Origin: JBOZRQ01 sp050789255
GTDB taxonomy: Bacteria; Bacillota; Sulfobacillia; Symbiobacteriales; Symbiobacteriaceae
NCBI GenBank assembly: GCA_050789255.1
Contig: JBOZRQ010000049.1
Location: forward strand, 124,001-188,000
DNA: 64,000 nucleotides
Direction of reading: 5' to 3'
The notes beneath the pieces were generated by a model. The model did no database searches, was not told the DNA's origin, and saw only the letters and a program-made list of their open reading frames with translations. The position numbers and the translations under genes are program-made. How positions within the stretch are numbered: the stretch's first letter is position 1; each line of letters starts with the position of its first letter. Positions 32,755 through 41,093 of the stretch are shown here, piece after piece.

Positions 32755-34611
32755 ATGCGGGTAAGCTTGCGTACGAAGGTGCTGGTTCCCGGGCTGGTCG
32801 CAACCCTGTTCCTGCTCGGCGTGATGGTGTACAACACGGTCAGTTCACAGCGCGTCATGGATGAGTACGCGAATGTGGCCCGTCGAAACAGCATGGTCGT
32901 CATGGCGACCGAGCTGAACGTACAGGTGGAGGCACAGGCCTCGGGATTTCGAGGGTTCCTCTTGACAGACAACCCCCAGTTCCTCGACACCGTCATGACG
33001 AAACGCAACCAGCTAGACGCTATCCTGGACGCCATTACGCCGCTGCTAAAGCTCGAGGCTGGCAAGCAGAAAGCCGCCAAGGTCGCCTCTCTCAAGGACG
33101 CCTTTGAGAAAGCGATGGACAACAACATTGCCGTGGCGAAGTCCGGGGACAAGGCCAGCGCCGTTGGATTGCTGGAGAGCCAGACCCGGCCTGCCAAAGA
33201 GGCCCTGGCAGCCGCCATCGTTGACTTCAGTCAGCTCCAGAGCCAGCAGAACGAGTTAAGCCAGCAGGACGCTGCCGACACCGCGACATCCGCCCGGTGG
33301 ATCGGGATTGGGATGACCGGTGCGGCCACCTTGCTCGCTCTGGCTCTGTCCGTCATCTTCGCCCAAGCGATCAGCAAACCGGTGGTAGCCGCCTCTGTCC
33401 TGGCCCGGCGCCTGGCCGAAGGCGACCTGACGGTCGACGAACTGAAGGCGAGCAGCAACGACGAAGTCGGCGATATGGCCCAGGCCATGAACACCATGCT
33501 GAAGTCCCTGCGTGGCCTGATTACCGACGTGGTCGGCTCTGCCCAGACTGTGGCTTCCTCGGCCGAAGATCTCTCCACAGCGACACAACAGGTCACCCAG
33601 ACCGCCCAGGACGTGGCTCAGACCATCACCGAGGTGGCCCGGGGCGCCAGTAACCAGTCGGAGTCGGTCCGCTTGACCGACCGCACGGTGGAGGAGTTAC
33701 GTCAGGCGATCGCTCAGATCGCTGCGGGCGCCCAGGAGCAGGCCGGGGCCGCCCAGGCCTCCAACAGCGTCATGGACACCATGCTGTCCGCCATCGGGGA
33801 CGTGGTGACCAAGGCCGACGGGGTGCAGGCATCCGCCGAGCGGGCCACCGAGACTGCCCTGGACGGCAAGCGGGTGGTCTCCCAGACCCAGGAGGGCATG
33901 CAACGCATTCGCGCCAGCGTCGGCACCTCCGCAGAGCTGATCAACGAGTTGGGGCGGGTCTCTGACCAGATCGGCGCCATCACCCAGACCATCACCGGCA
34001 TCGCTGACCAGACCAACCTGCTGGCCCTCAACGCCGCCATCGAGGCTGCCCGGGCCGGAGAGCATGGCCGGGGCTTCGCGGTCGTTGCCGACGAGGTCCG
34101 CAAGCTGGCGGAGCGGGCGGGCAACTCCGCCAAGGAGATCGCCGGCTTGATCAGCAAGATCCAGGAGGGCACGAACCAGGCGGTGCGTGCCATGGGTCAG
34201 GGCACCGCTGCCGTTGAGGAGGGATCCCGCCTGGCCGCCGAGGCCGAGGCGGCGCTCTCTGAGATCAACGAGGTGATCCGGCAAACCATGAAGGACGCCC
34301 AGGCGATAACGGGGGCGGCCCATAAGATCTCGCAAGCGAGCCAGGAGGTCTCCCGCTCCATCTCGTCGGTCGCGGCGATCTCGGAAGAGTACACGGCTGC
34401 CACCGAGCAAATGGCTGCCGGCTCGCACGAGGTGACCCGCTCTGTCACCGCCGTGGCGGCCACGGCTGAAGAGAATGCAGCGGCCGCCGAAGAGGTCTCC
34501 GCTGCGGTGGAGGAGCTAAACGCCACCATGGAGGAGGTCGCCGCCTCCTCCCACAGCCTGTCGACCGTTGCCCAGAACCTGCAGAAGCGCGTCAGCCAGT
34601 TCAAGGTGTAA
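32755..34611 (+). CDS. Methyl-accepting chemotaxis protein 1
   Basis: A 618-residue chemoreceptor. Transmembrane helix 1 is near residues 8-26 and helix 2 near 182-205, enclosing an all-helical extracytoplasmic ligand domain (CHASE3/4-helix-bundle-like; VQAQASGFRGFLLTDNPQFLDTV region). A HAMP domain follows at about 206-260, then a long coiled-coil signalling domain with the conserved tip EAARAGEHGRGFAVVADEVRKL. It alters CheA activity in response to an external ligand. It has no methyltransferase-tether pentapeptide at the C-terminus. No ligand is evident. P5C dehydrogenase genes lie on both sides. Confidence 0.92.
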   Translation: MRVSLRTKVLVPGLVATLFLLGVMVYNTVSSQRVMDEYANVARRNSMVVMATELNVQVEAQASGFRGFLLTDNPQFLDTVMTKRNQLDAILDAITPLLKLEAGKQKAAKVASLKDAFEKAMDNNIAVAKSGDKASAVGLLESQTRPAKEALAAAIVDFSQLQSQQNELSQQDAADTATSARWIGIGMTGAATLLALALSVIFAQAISKPVVAASVLARRLAEGDLTVDELKASSNDEVGDMAQAMNTMLKSLRGLITDVVGSAQTVASSAEDLSTATQQVTQTAQDVAQTITEVARGASNQSESVRLTDRTVEELRQAIAQIAAGAQEQAGAAQASNSVMDTMLSAIGDVVTKADGVQASAERATETALDGKRVVSQTQEGMQRIRASVGTSAELINELGRVSDQIGAITQTITGIADQTNLLALNAAIEAARAGEHGRGFAVVADEVRKLAERAGNSAKEIAGLISKIQEGTNQAVRAMGQGTAAVEEGSRLAAEAEAALSEINEVIRQTMKDAQAITGAAHKISQASQEVSRSISSVAAISEEYTAATEQMAAGSHEVTRSVTAVAATAEENAAAAEEVSAAVEELNATMEEVAASSHSLSTVAQNLQKRVSQFKV

Positions 34612-34613
34612 AC

Positions 34614-34647
34614 AAGCGCCTGCAGAGCGATCGCTCTGCAGGCGCTT
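34614..34647. terminator. Perfect 34-bp palindromic terminator between convergent genes
   Basis: AAGCGCCTGCAGAGCGA is followed directly by its exact reverse complement, with TGTGTGT on the plus side. It separates the chemoreceptor gene from the convergent P5C dehydrogenase copy 2 and can act in both directions. Confidence 0.8.
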
Positions 34648-34662
34648 TGTGTGTTGGGTGGG

Positions 34663-36222
34663 CTACAGCTTCTCGGAAACGCTCTTCGCCTGGAGGAACA
34701 GGGTCAGGTAGTCGTGGCCGCCGGCCTTGGAGTCGGTGCCGGACATCTTGAACCCGCCGAAGGGGTGCACCCCTACCAGGGCGCCGGTGCACTTGCGGTT
34801 GAAGTACAGGTTGCCCACCTTGTACTCACGCCGGGCGTACTCCAGGTTCTCACGGCTGCGGGAGTAGACGGCGCCAGTGAGGCCATACTCGGTGTCATTG
34901 GCCATGGCAATGGCTGTCCGGAAGTCGGGCGCCTTGTGGAATGCGACGACCGGCCCGAAGATCTCCTCCTGGGCGATGCGGGCGTGGGGATCCACATCGG
35001 CGAAGATCGTCGGCATCACGAAGTAGCCGCCGGTCGAGTTGTGCTCCATGGCGCCGCCGCCAGTCATCAGGCGGCCCTCGCCCTTGCCGATCTCGATGTA
35101 CTGGAGGATCTTCTCGAAGTACTTCTTCTCGGCGACCGGGCCCACGTGGGTGGCGGGGTCGGTGGGATCGCCCACCTTGAGCGCCTTGGTCTTCTCGACC
35201 GCCAGGCGCAGCACCTCGTCGTAGATATCTTGATGGATGATCGCCTTGGAGCAGGCCGAGCACTTCTGACCGCCGAAGCCGAAGGCCGCCTGCACGATGC
35301 CCGTAGCCACATCGTCGGGGTTGGCGTCACGGTCGGCGACGATGCAGTCCTTGCCGCCCATCTCCGCGATAACCCGCTTCAGCCACCGCTGGCCCTTCTG
35401 GACCTTGGCCGCCTCCTCGTAAATCTTCACGCCCACGTCGCGGGAGCCGGTGAAGCTGACGAAGCGGGTGTTGGGGTCGGAGACCATCCACTGGCCCACC
35501 TCGGGGCCGGCGGACGGGATGTAATTCACGACGCCGGGGGGCATACCGGCCTCCTCCAGCAGTTCAACCATGTGGTAAGCGATGACCGGGGCCGGCACGG
35601 CGGGCTTCAGCAGCACGGTGTTGCCGGTGACGGCAGCGCTCACGGTCATGCCGCAGGTGATCGCCAGGGGGAAGTTGAACGGCGGGATGACGGCGCCCAC
35701 GCCCATGGGCTCGTAGATCACCTCGTTGTCCTCGCCGGGCATCGCGGTCAGGCGGTTCTCGGAGTCCAGGCGGATCATTTCACGGGCGTAGAACTCCAGG
35801 AAATCGATCGCCTCGGCGGTGTCGGCGTCCGCCTCGGGCCAGCTCTTGCCGACCTCCAGCACCATCCAGGCCGAGAACTCGTGCTTCCTGCGCCGCAGGC
35901 CGGCCGCCGCCTTCAGGAGGATGCGGGCCCGCGCCTTGGGGTCCATGCGGCTCCACGTCTCGAAGGCGCCCTGGGCGGCCTGCATGGCCTGCTCATAGTG
36001 GTTGCGGTCCGCCGAGCTCACCTTGCCAACGACCTGGCTCGGGTTGGCCGGGTTGATCGAGTCGAAGGTGGTCTGGCTCATGACCCGGTCGCCGCTAATG
36101 ATCAGCGGGTAGGTGCGGCCAAGCTGCCCCTGCACCTTCTCCAGCGCAGCGTAGAAGGCGTCATAGTTCTCCTTGAGGGCAAAGTTCGTAAAGGGCTCGG
36201 GATGATACTGGACCACGGCCAT
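34663..36222 (-). CDS. L-glutamate gamma-semialdehyde dehydrogenase, copy 2
   Basis: A 519-residue paralog of the enzyme at 30469-32031, with the same positions for Glu287 (IAEMGGKD) and Cys321 (GQKCSACSK) and clear similarity throughout; PPFNFP at 180-185 differs from PPWNFP. Both copies look catalytically competent. The two copies may act on different aldehydes or be expressed under different conditions. It has its own promoter-sized upstream gap and ends at the palindromic terminator before the chemoreceptor gene. Confidence 0.92.
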   Translation of the reverse strand: MAVVQYHPEPFTNFALKENYDAFYAALEKVQGQLGRTYPLIISGDRVMSQTTFDSINPANPSQVVGKVSSADRNHYEQAMQAAQGAFETWSRMDPKARARILLKAAAGLRRRKHEFSAWMVLEVGKSWPEADADTAEAIDFLEFYAREMIRLDSENRLTAMPGEDNEVIYEPMGVGAVIPPFNFPLAITCGMTVSAAVTGNTVLLKPAVPAPVIAYHMVELLEEAGMPPGVVNYIPSAGPEVGQWMVSDPNTRFVSFTGSRDVGVKIYEEAAKVQKGQRWLKRVIAEMGGKDCIVADRDANPDDVATGIVQAAFGFGGQKCSACSKAIIHQDIYDEVLRLAVEKTKALKVGDPTDPATHVGPVAEKKYFEKILQYIEIGKGEGRLMTGGGAMEHNSTGGYFVMPTIFADVDPHARIAQEEIFGPVVAFHKAPDFRTAIAMANDTEYGLTGAVYSRSRENLEYARREYKVGNLYFNRKCTGALVGVHPFGGFKMSGTDSKAGGHDYLTLFLQAKSVSEKL

Positions 36223-36265
36223 TCTAGGAGTCCCCCCATAAGAAAGTCACATAGCCCTATTGTGC

Positions 36266-36301
36266 CTAAAAATGGCGGACGGGACAACCCCATCCGCCAT
36301 T
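36266..36301 (-). terminator. Rho-independent terminator of the AOR operon
   Basis: AATGGCGGA and TCCGCCATT form a 9-bp stem with a 13-base loop, followed by TTTTTAGG on the minus strand. It ends the ferredoxin-AOR-MoaD transcript. Confidence 0.85.
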
Positions 36302-36305
36302 CTTA

Positions 36306-36539
36306 TTATCCTCCCGAGAGAGGAGAAAGCACTATGAGCGTTTCGCCGTCATGGGGGAGATAGGTGAGACTGACCCGCCGGCCGGCGCTGAAGACGCTGC
36401 CCGGCAGTTCCGGGGGGATTCCCGCACGCCGCAGCACCTCGGACACGGTTGCTCCCGGGTCCACCTTTACCACCGTCGGTTCCGCCAAGTCCGGGAAGAA
36501 CTCCCGCAAATGGCCCCATACCTGAAGCGTTACCTGCAT
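36306..36539 (-). CDS. MoaD/ThiS-family ubiquitin-like sulfur carrier
   Basis: A 77-residue beta-grasp protein ending in the diglycine SGG that is adenylated and thiocarboxylated in MoaD. It begins 3 bases after the AOR stop, so it probably supplies sulfur for the pterin cofactor of that enzyme; a gene for the catalytic MoaE partner is not in this window. No other ORF fits this region. Length and diglycine are diagnostic; the exact client is inference. Confidence 0.85.
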   Translation of the reverse strand: MQVTLQVWGHLREFFPDLAEPTVVKVDPGATVSEVLRRAGIPPELPGSVFSAGRRVSLTYLPHDGETLIVLSPLSGG

Positions 36540-36542
36540 GGC

Positions 36543-38372
36543 CTACCCCGCCGTACAGAAGCCCAGGTTCAGCTCGCCAAGCTTCTCCGGCGTGGGAATC
36601 CCTGCCTCAGTCCAGCCCCGGAGCCGGTAGTAGCGGTCCAGCAGGTCCTCGACCTGATCTCGGGTGAAGTGCTTGCCGGCGGTGGGGCCAGAGAGGGCGC
36701 CCTCCTCCATCCAGCGGGCGGGCGGGTAGTCGCTGGCCCGGCCGAAGCCCGGCACGTGCCGCACACTGATCATGCGGGTAAGGTTCCAGATCCGCTCGCT
36801 CACCTTCAGCAGTTCCTCCCAGGTGCAGGGCTGCCCGGTGATCGGCTCCATGAACCCGGCGTAGCCCTCCGGGGCAATGCCCGCCTCCACCCAGGGGAAG
36901 CGGCAGCAGCCCAGGGCATCGAAGAGCGGGCGAACGTGCTGAAGCCAGATCACCCGCTCCGCCTTGCCGTCGAAGTTCTCACGCCCCGTGGCAATGTCGA
37001 AGGTGATCGCCCAGGACCGGTTATGGTGGCCGCCCACGTCGGAGGTCATGTAGCTTAGCAGCATGGCGGGAGCGTAGCGGGCCTCGTAGCCCGAGATCTC
37101 CAGGCCCTTTACGTGCATGGCGAAGCGCTCGGTGCCACGGCCCACCTTGGCGGCGGCGGCCCGCACGCCCTGGCCCAGCAGCTTGCCGAAGCCCCGCCCG
37201 TGGGCGATCTCCTCGAACATCCAGGCCGCCGCCTCGGCGTCGCCAAAGCAGAGCGGGCGCCCGATCTCCTCGGCGGCCAGGAGCCCCTTCTCATAGCACT
37301 CCATCGCCCAGGCGACCACGTTGCCCGCCGAGATCGAGTCCAGGCCCAGCTCGTCGCACAGCCCGTTCAGGTAGGCCACCTGCTGGATGTCCGCGATACC
37401 CAGGTTGCCGCCCAGCAGGGCGATCGACTCGTACTCCGGGCCCTCCTGCGGCTTCACCTTGCCGTTCAGCACGCCCTTGCCCCACTTGCCGCAGGGAATG
37501 GCGCAGCTGGTGCAGCCCTTGTCGATCTCGGTGACCTTGGCCTTCATGGTGGGGCCGTCCAGGTTCTCGAAGCCCTCCAGGGCGCCGCTCTGGAAGTTGC
37601 GGGTCGGGAAGGCGCCCACGGAGTTGGCCCAGGGGACCACCTCGGGCGTGCCGTAGGGCTGCCAGTGCACGTAGCCCGGCTGCGCCATCACCTGGTTCAT
37701 CATCGCCATGCCGGCCTGCAGCGTCGCCTGCGGATCGTGCAAAGGCACATCCTTGGAGCCACGGACAGCCAGGGCCTTCACCCGCTTGGAGCCCATCACG
37801 GTGCCCACGCCGGTCCGGCCAGCCTGCCGGCCGAAGTCGTGCTGGATGCAGGCATAGAGCACCCCGTTCATCGCTGCCGGGCCGATCACGGCGATCTGCC
37901 ACTCCTCGCCGAGCTCCTCCTTGAGGCGGCGCTCGGTGTCGAAGGTGTTGGCCTCCCAGTACGCCGAGGCGTCCCGGAACTCGACCCGCCCGTCGTCGAC
38001 CACGACCGTCACCGGCTTATCGGCGGCGCCCTCCAGGATCAGCAGGTCGATTCCAGCTTGCTTCAGCTCCAGCGACAGGTGCCCGCCCATGTTCGAGTCG
38101 CCGTAACCACCGGTGGCGGGGCTCAGGCAACCCATGTGGAGCTTGCCGCTGCTGCTCAGGAACTGCCCCGAGTACGGCCCCGGCGCCATAATCAGCTTGT
38201 TCTCCGGCCCGAGCGGATCGATGCCGGGCTTGATCTCCTCCCAGAAGGCCCGGGCGACCAGCCCGCGACCCCCGATGTACTCCCGCAGCCATTCCTGCGG
38301 GGTCGGGCTAGTGGTGGCCCGCCGGGTCGTCAGGTTGACGCGCAAAACGTTACCGCCGTATCCCTTTAGCAT
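36543..38372 (-). CDS. Tungsten/molybdenum aldehyde:ferredoxin oxidoreductase
   Basis: A 609-residue AOR-family enzyme that oxidises aldehydes to carboxylic acids and passes electrons to ferredoxin, using a bis-pterin metal centre and one 4Fe-4S cluster. The N-terminus GYGGNVLRVNLTTR and GGRGLVARAFWEEI match the AOR start, the cluster motif is CTSCAIPCGKW (CxxCxxxC), and GCCRFPW near the end carries a further Cys pair. The ATG at 38372 has AGGAGGTG seven bases upstream, inside the end of the ferredoxin gene. AOR plus ferredoxin plus MoaD form a tight operon; acid reduction in reverse is possible. Metal identity is not shown by sequence. Confidence 0.93.
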   Translation of the reverse strand: MLKGYGGNVLRVNLTTRRATTSPTPQEWLREYIGGRGLVARAFWEEIKPGIDPLGPENKLIMAPGPYSGQFLSSSGKLHMGCLSPATGGYGDSNMGGHLSLELKQAGIDLLILEGAADKPVTVVVDDGRVEFRDASAYWEANTFDTERRLKEELGEEWQIAVIGPAAMNGVLYACIQHDFGRQAGRTGVGTVMGSKRVKALAVRGSKDVPLHDPQATLQAGMAMMNQVMAQPGYVHWQPYGTPEVVPWANSVGAFPTRNFQSGALEGFENLDGPTMKAKVTEIDKGCTSCAIPCGKWGKGVLNGKVKPQEGPEYESIALLGGNLGIADIQQVAYLNGLCDELGLDSISAGNVVAWAMECYEKGLLAAEEIGRPLCFGDAEAAAWMFEEIAHGRGFGKLLGQGVRAAAAKVGRGTERFAMHVKGLEISGYEARYAPAMLLSYMTSDVGGHHNRSWAITFDIATGRENFDGKAERVIWLQHVRPLFDALGCCRFPWVEAGIAPEGYAGFMEPITGQPCTWEELLKVSERIWNLTRMISVRHVPGFGRASDYPPARWMEEGALSGPTAGKHFTRDQVEDLLDRYYRLRGWTEAGIPTPEKLGELNLGFCTAG

Positions 38373-38376
38373 GGGC

Positions 38377-38787
38377 TCACCTCCTGGTTGCAATCACGCC
38401 GTCCGCGTCAAACAGGGCGCCGGTTGGGCAGAACTCCAAGCACTTACCGCACAGCGTGCACTTGATCGGCACGCCGCCATGGTCATCGTGCAGATACATC
38501 ACGCCGTGGGGGCACTCCGTCACGCAAGCACCGCAGGCAATGCAGTCCTCGGAGCTGATCAGCCAGGCCCCGTTCTTGTCCTGCGTGATCGCCTCCGTGG
38601 GGCACACGGTGGCGCACTGACCGCACTGGTCACAAAGTTCAACCGTGTAACGGCCGGGCGCCGGGAACTGGCCTTTCACCCGCAGCGCTGCCTTTTTGGG
38701 GTTGAGCACCGCCCAGTTTTCCAGGCCACAGATCAGCTCACACGCCCGGCAGCCGCTGCACTTTTCCGCAGCCAGCGCCAGTTTCAT
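38377..38787 (-). CDS. Four-cluster ferredoxin (AOR electron-transfer subunit)
   Basis: A 136-residue iron-sulfur protein with four cysteine groups: CSGCRACELIC at the N-terminus, CDQCGQCATVCP, CIACGACVTECP and CTLCGKCLEFCP. Each resembles a 4Fe-4S binding set. It ends 4 bases before the AOR start and should accept or donate the electrons. Similar HycB/AOR-type polyferredoxins couple aldehyde oxidation to a larger electron carrier. Start has CGGAGGTG upstream. Confidence 0.92.
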   Translation of the reverse strand: MKLALAAEKCSGCRACELICGLENWAVLNPKKAALRVKGQFPAPGRYTVELCDQCGQCATVCPTEAITQDKNGAWLISSEDCIACGACVTECPHGVMYLHDDHGGVPIKCTLCGKCLEFCPTGALFDADGVIATRR

Positions 38788-38892
38788 GGCTCACACACCT
38801 CCGAAAGTATTCATCAGTGCATAATTACCCTGCTACCCTCTCTCCCCCTCCGCCCCCGTACCTTCTTGCTCAAAGTGAGCACCTTGGTGCCA

Positions 38893-38929
38893 AAGAAAAA
38901 GCACCCCTCCCGATTACGGAGAGGGGTGC
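38893..38929 (-). terminator. Rho-independent terminator of the MFS gene
   Basis: GCACCCCTC and GAGGGGTGC form a 9-bp stem, followed by TTTTTCTTT on the minus strand, 11 bases past the MFS stop. Confidence 0.9.
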
Positions 38930-38940
38930 ATATCTGCGTT

Positions 38941-40167
38941 CTACGGAAGGGAGCGTACGCCGCGAACCCGGACCAGGCCCATGTAGGCGATCCACATGAG
39001 GGAGATCAGCGCCCCGGCCGTCAGGGCGGTTTGGGGGCCGAGCTGCTCCACCGACCAGCCCATGGGCCCCTGACCGAGCGGCATCATGGCCAGGGCGGTA
39101 ATCGTGTAAGTGGACATCACCCTGCCACGCATGGAGTCGCCGACGTTCGTTTGTAGCAGGGTGTTGGTCGTGGTCTGGTAGGTCATGTTCAGCCCGCCCA
39201 CAATCACCAGCAGGACCAGAGCCAGGTACGGGTTCGGCGCCCAAGCGAAGGCGATCAGCGACAGGCTAAAACCAAGCCCGGAGAAGATCAGCAGCTTGCC
39301 CTTCCACTGAATGTCGCCCAGCCCGGCGATGGCCAGCATGAAGACGATGGTGCCCACCGCGGGCGCTGCCTGCATAAGTCCTGCCAGCCCTACGGTGCCA
39401 TGATGGACATCTGCCGCGAACACCGTGATGAACTGTTGGAATGGCCGGGCGAAAAAGCTGTTGACTGCCGCCATGGTGATCAGCGCCAAAATGATCGGGC
39501 TCTTGGCCACGTACTTCAGCCCCTCGACCATGTCGGCCGCCATGCTCTGGCGCCGCCCGTTTGCGTTGGGGTGCGGCGGAAAGTCCATATAGGCAAGCGC
39601 AACGAAGACGGCCAGGAAGGAGACCGCATTGAGAAGAAAACAGCCGGCCAACCCGATCCAGGGAACCAGTATGCCGGTCAGCGAGGGACCGAAGGCGGCC
39701 GCACCGTTAAAGGCAATCGCGTTCAGCGAGATAGCGGCGTGAAGGTCCTGCTTGGCTACCAAGGTGGGCACCAGCGACTGACGCGTTGGCTGATCGAAGG
39801 CCTGGGCCGCTGCCGACAGGGTGGAGAGGGCGATCACGTGCCACACTTGCACGACGCCGGCATAAGTCAGAAGGCCCAGGGTCAACGCCGTCAGCATCTG
39901 TACACTCTGCGTCAGGTAGAGAATCTTCTTCTTGGAGAACCGGTCCGCCACGGTCCCGCCCACCAAGGACAGGAAGATCAGCGGAAACGCCCGGATAAAT
40001 CCAATCGCGCCAAGCCATACAGCGCTCTTGGAAATCTCGTAGACCAACCACCCCTGGGCCACAGACTGGATCCAGGCACCGGCGTTCGAGATGATAAAGC
40101 CGAACCAAAATAGCCGAAAGTTTCGGTAGCGCAAGGCTTTAAAAGGGCTCTCCGCTACGGCTGCCAT
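38941..40167 (-). CDS. MFS transporter (enterobactin-exporter-like family)
   Basis: A 408-residue permease with about 12 hydrophobic segments. ALRYRNFRLFWFGFIISNAGAWIQSVAQGWLVYEIS at the start and GGTVADRFSKKKILYLTQ in loop 2-3 are typical of the EntS/DHA3-like exporters, and SVAQAFDQPTRQSLVPTLVAKQDL-type sequence (AAQAFDQPTRQS) is the other signature. Substrates are unknown, often drugs or siderophores. It is monocistronic with its own terminator and a 197-base upstream gap. Confidence 0.9.
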   Translation of the reverse strand: MAAVAESPFKALRYRNFRLFWFGFIISNAGAWIQSVAQGWLVYEISKSAVWLGAIGFIRAFPLIFLSLVGGTVADRFSKKKILYLTQSVQMLTALTLGLLTYAGVVQVWHVIALSTLSAAAQAFDQPTRQSLVPTLVAKQDLHAAISLNAIAFNGAAAFGPSLTGILVPWIGLAGCFLLNAVSFLAVFVALAYMDFPPHPNANGRRQSMAADMVEGLKYVAKSPIILALITMAAVNSFFARPFQQFITVFAADVHHGTVGLAGLMQAAPAVGTIVFMLAIAGLGDIQWKGKLLIFSGLGFSLSLIAFAWAPNPYLALVLLVIVGGLNMTYQTTTNTLLQTNVGDSMRGRVMSTYTITALAMMPLGQGPMGWSVEQLGPQTALTAGALISLMWIAYMGLVRVRGVRSLP

Positions 40168-40364
40168 ATAAACTCTCCTATCAGTTCATGTTGTCTATTA
40201 TTCGTGTAGTGAACTATTAGCGGTGTAGCGCCAGTTTCCTGCTGCCAATGATAACGAATGGATTCGAAAAACGAGATCTTACCTTAACATCCAACCAATT
40301 GATTCTTAACACAAAAATTGGTATCATTTGATCAGACCAGGCGAGATATTCAGGAGGTGGCCGA

Positions 40365-41027
40365 ATGGTAAAGAGCCTGCTCGATGAGGAACAGGCGCCC
40401 CAACTGATGACGGAGTTGCGAACACTAACAGGTTTTCCGGCGCGGGTCACGTTGGAGAATCCTGCCGCAGCGGAACGCACGGTCCGGATCCCGGGGTTGA
40501 TTCGCCGAGTGTCTGCCACAGGTATCACGGTCGACTTGCTCTTCCCGATGACGGTTCCGTACACGGGCGCTCCGGTCGTCCTGGAGGTAATCTCCCGCAC
40601 AGCGCTGCTGCAGTGCTTCACGGTAATCCAGCACACCGACAGCCCCCAGTGCGTCCACCTGCGCCTCCCCGACGAACTGCACTCGGTCCAGAGGCGCCGT
40701 TCGCCGCGCGTCGAAGTGATACTGCTGGCCACCATCGCAGAGCACCTGGGCTGTGGCAACTGCATCCCGGTCAAAGTCAATAACCTGAGCATCGGTGGAG
40801 CGGCGATCCAGATTCACAGGCCGATGGACGTGGGCAGCCCTGTAACCCTTAATCTCAGCGCAACTGGGCTTAGCCCGGCAGAGGTGTCCGCCCGCGTAGT
40901 CCGGTGCACCCCTACCCCCTCCGGAGCCTGGGTCGCCGGTCTGGCCTTCGGAGACCTGACGCCCGAACAAGGGCAGCAGCTTAATCAGTTCATTGTACAT
41001 ACATTGGGGAACGAAACCGTTCAATAA
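40365..41027 (+). CDS. PilZ-domain (c-di-GMP receptor) protein
   Basis: A 220-residue protein of the YcgR/DgrA-like layout: an N-terminal flagellar-brake-like domain and a C-terminal PilZ domain. The ligand motifs are RRRSPRVEV (near residue 109, RxxxR-type) and NNLSIGGAAI (the D/NxSxxG motif, with Asn in place of Asp), so it likely binds cyclic di-GMP and adjusts motility. AGGAGGTG precedes the ATG by five bases. It is monocistronic. Confidence 0.85.
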   Translation: MVKSLLDEEQAPQLMTELRTLTGFPARVTLENPAAAERTVRIPGLIRRVSATGITVDLLFPMTVPYTGAPVVLEVISRTALLQCFTVIQHTDSPQCVHLRLPDELHSVQRRRSPRVEVILLATIAEHLGCGNCIPVKVNNLSIGGAAIQIHRPMDVGSPVTLNLSATGLSPAEVSARVVRCTPTPSGAWVAGLAFGDLTPEQGQQLNQFIVHTLGNETVQ

Positions 41028-41051
41028 AAGCGACTCGCTCCGTAAATCATG

Positions 41052-41079
41052 ACCGCCCGGGCTGTACTGCCCGGGCGGT
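41052..41079. terminator. Bidirectional terminator between PilZ and transporter genes
   Basis: ACCGCCCGGG and CCCGGGCGGT form a 10-bp stem with an 8-base loop between the convergent PilZ and cNMP-transporter genes. The T content afterwards is modest. Confidence 0.7.
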
Positions 41080-41093
41080 TGCATTTGATTGCA

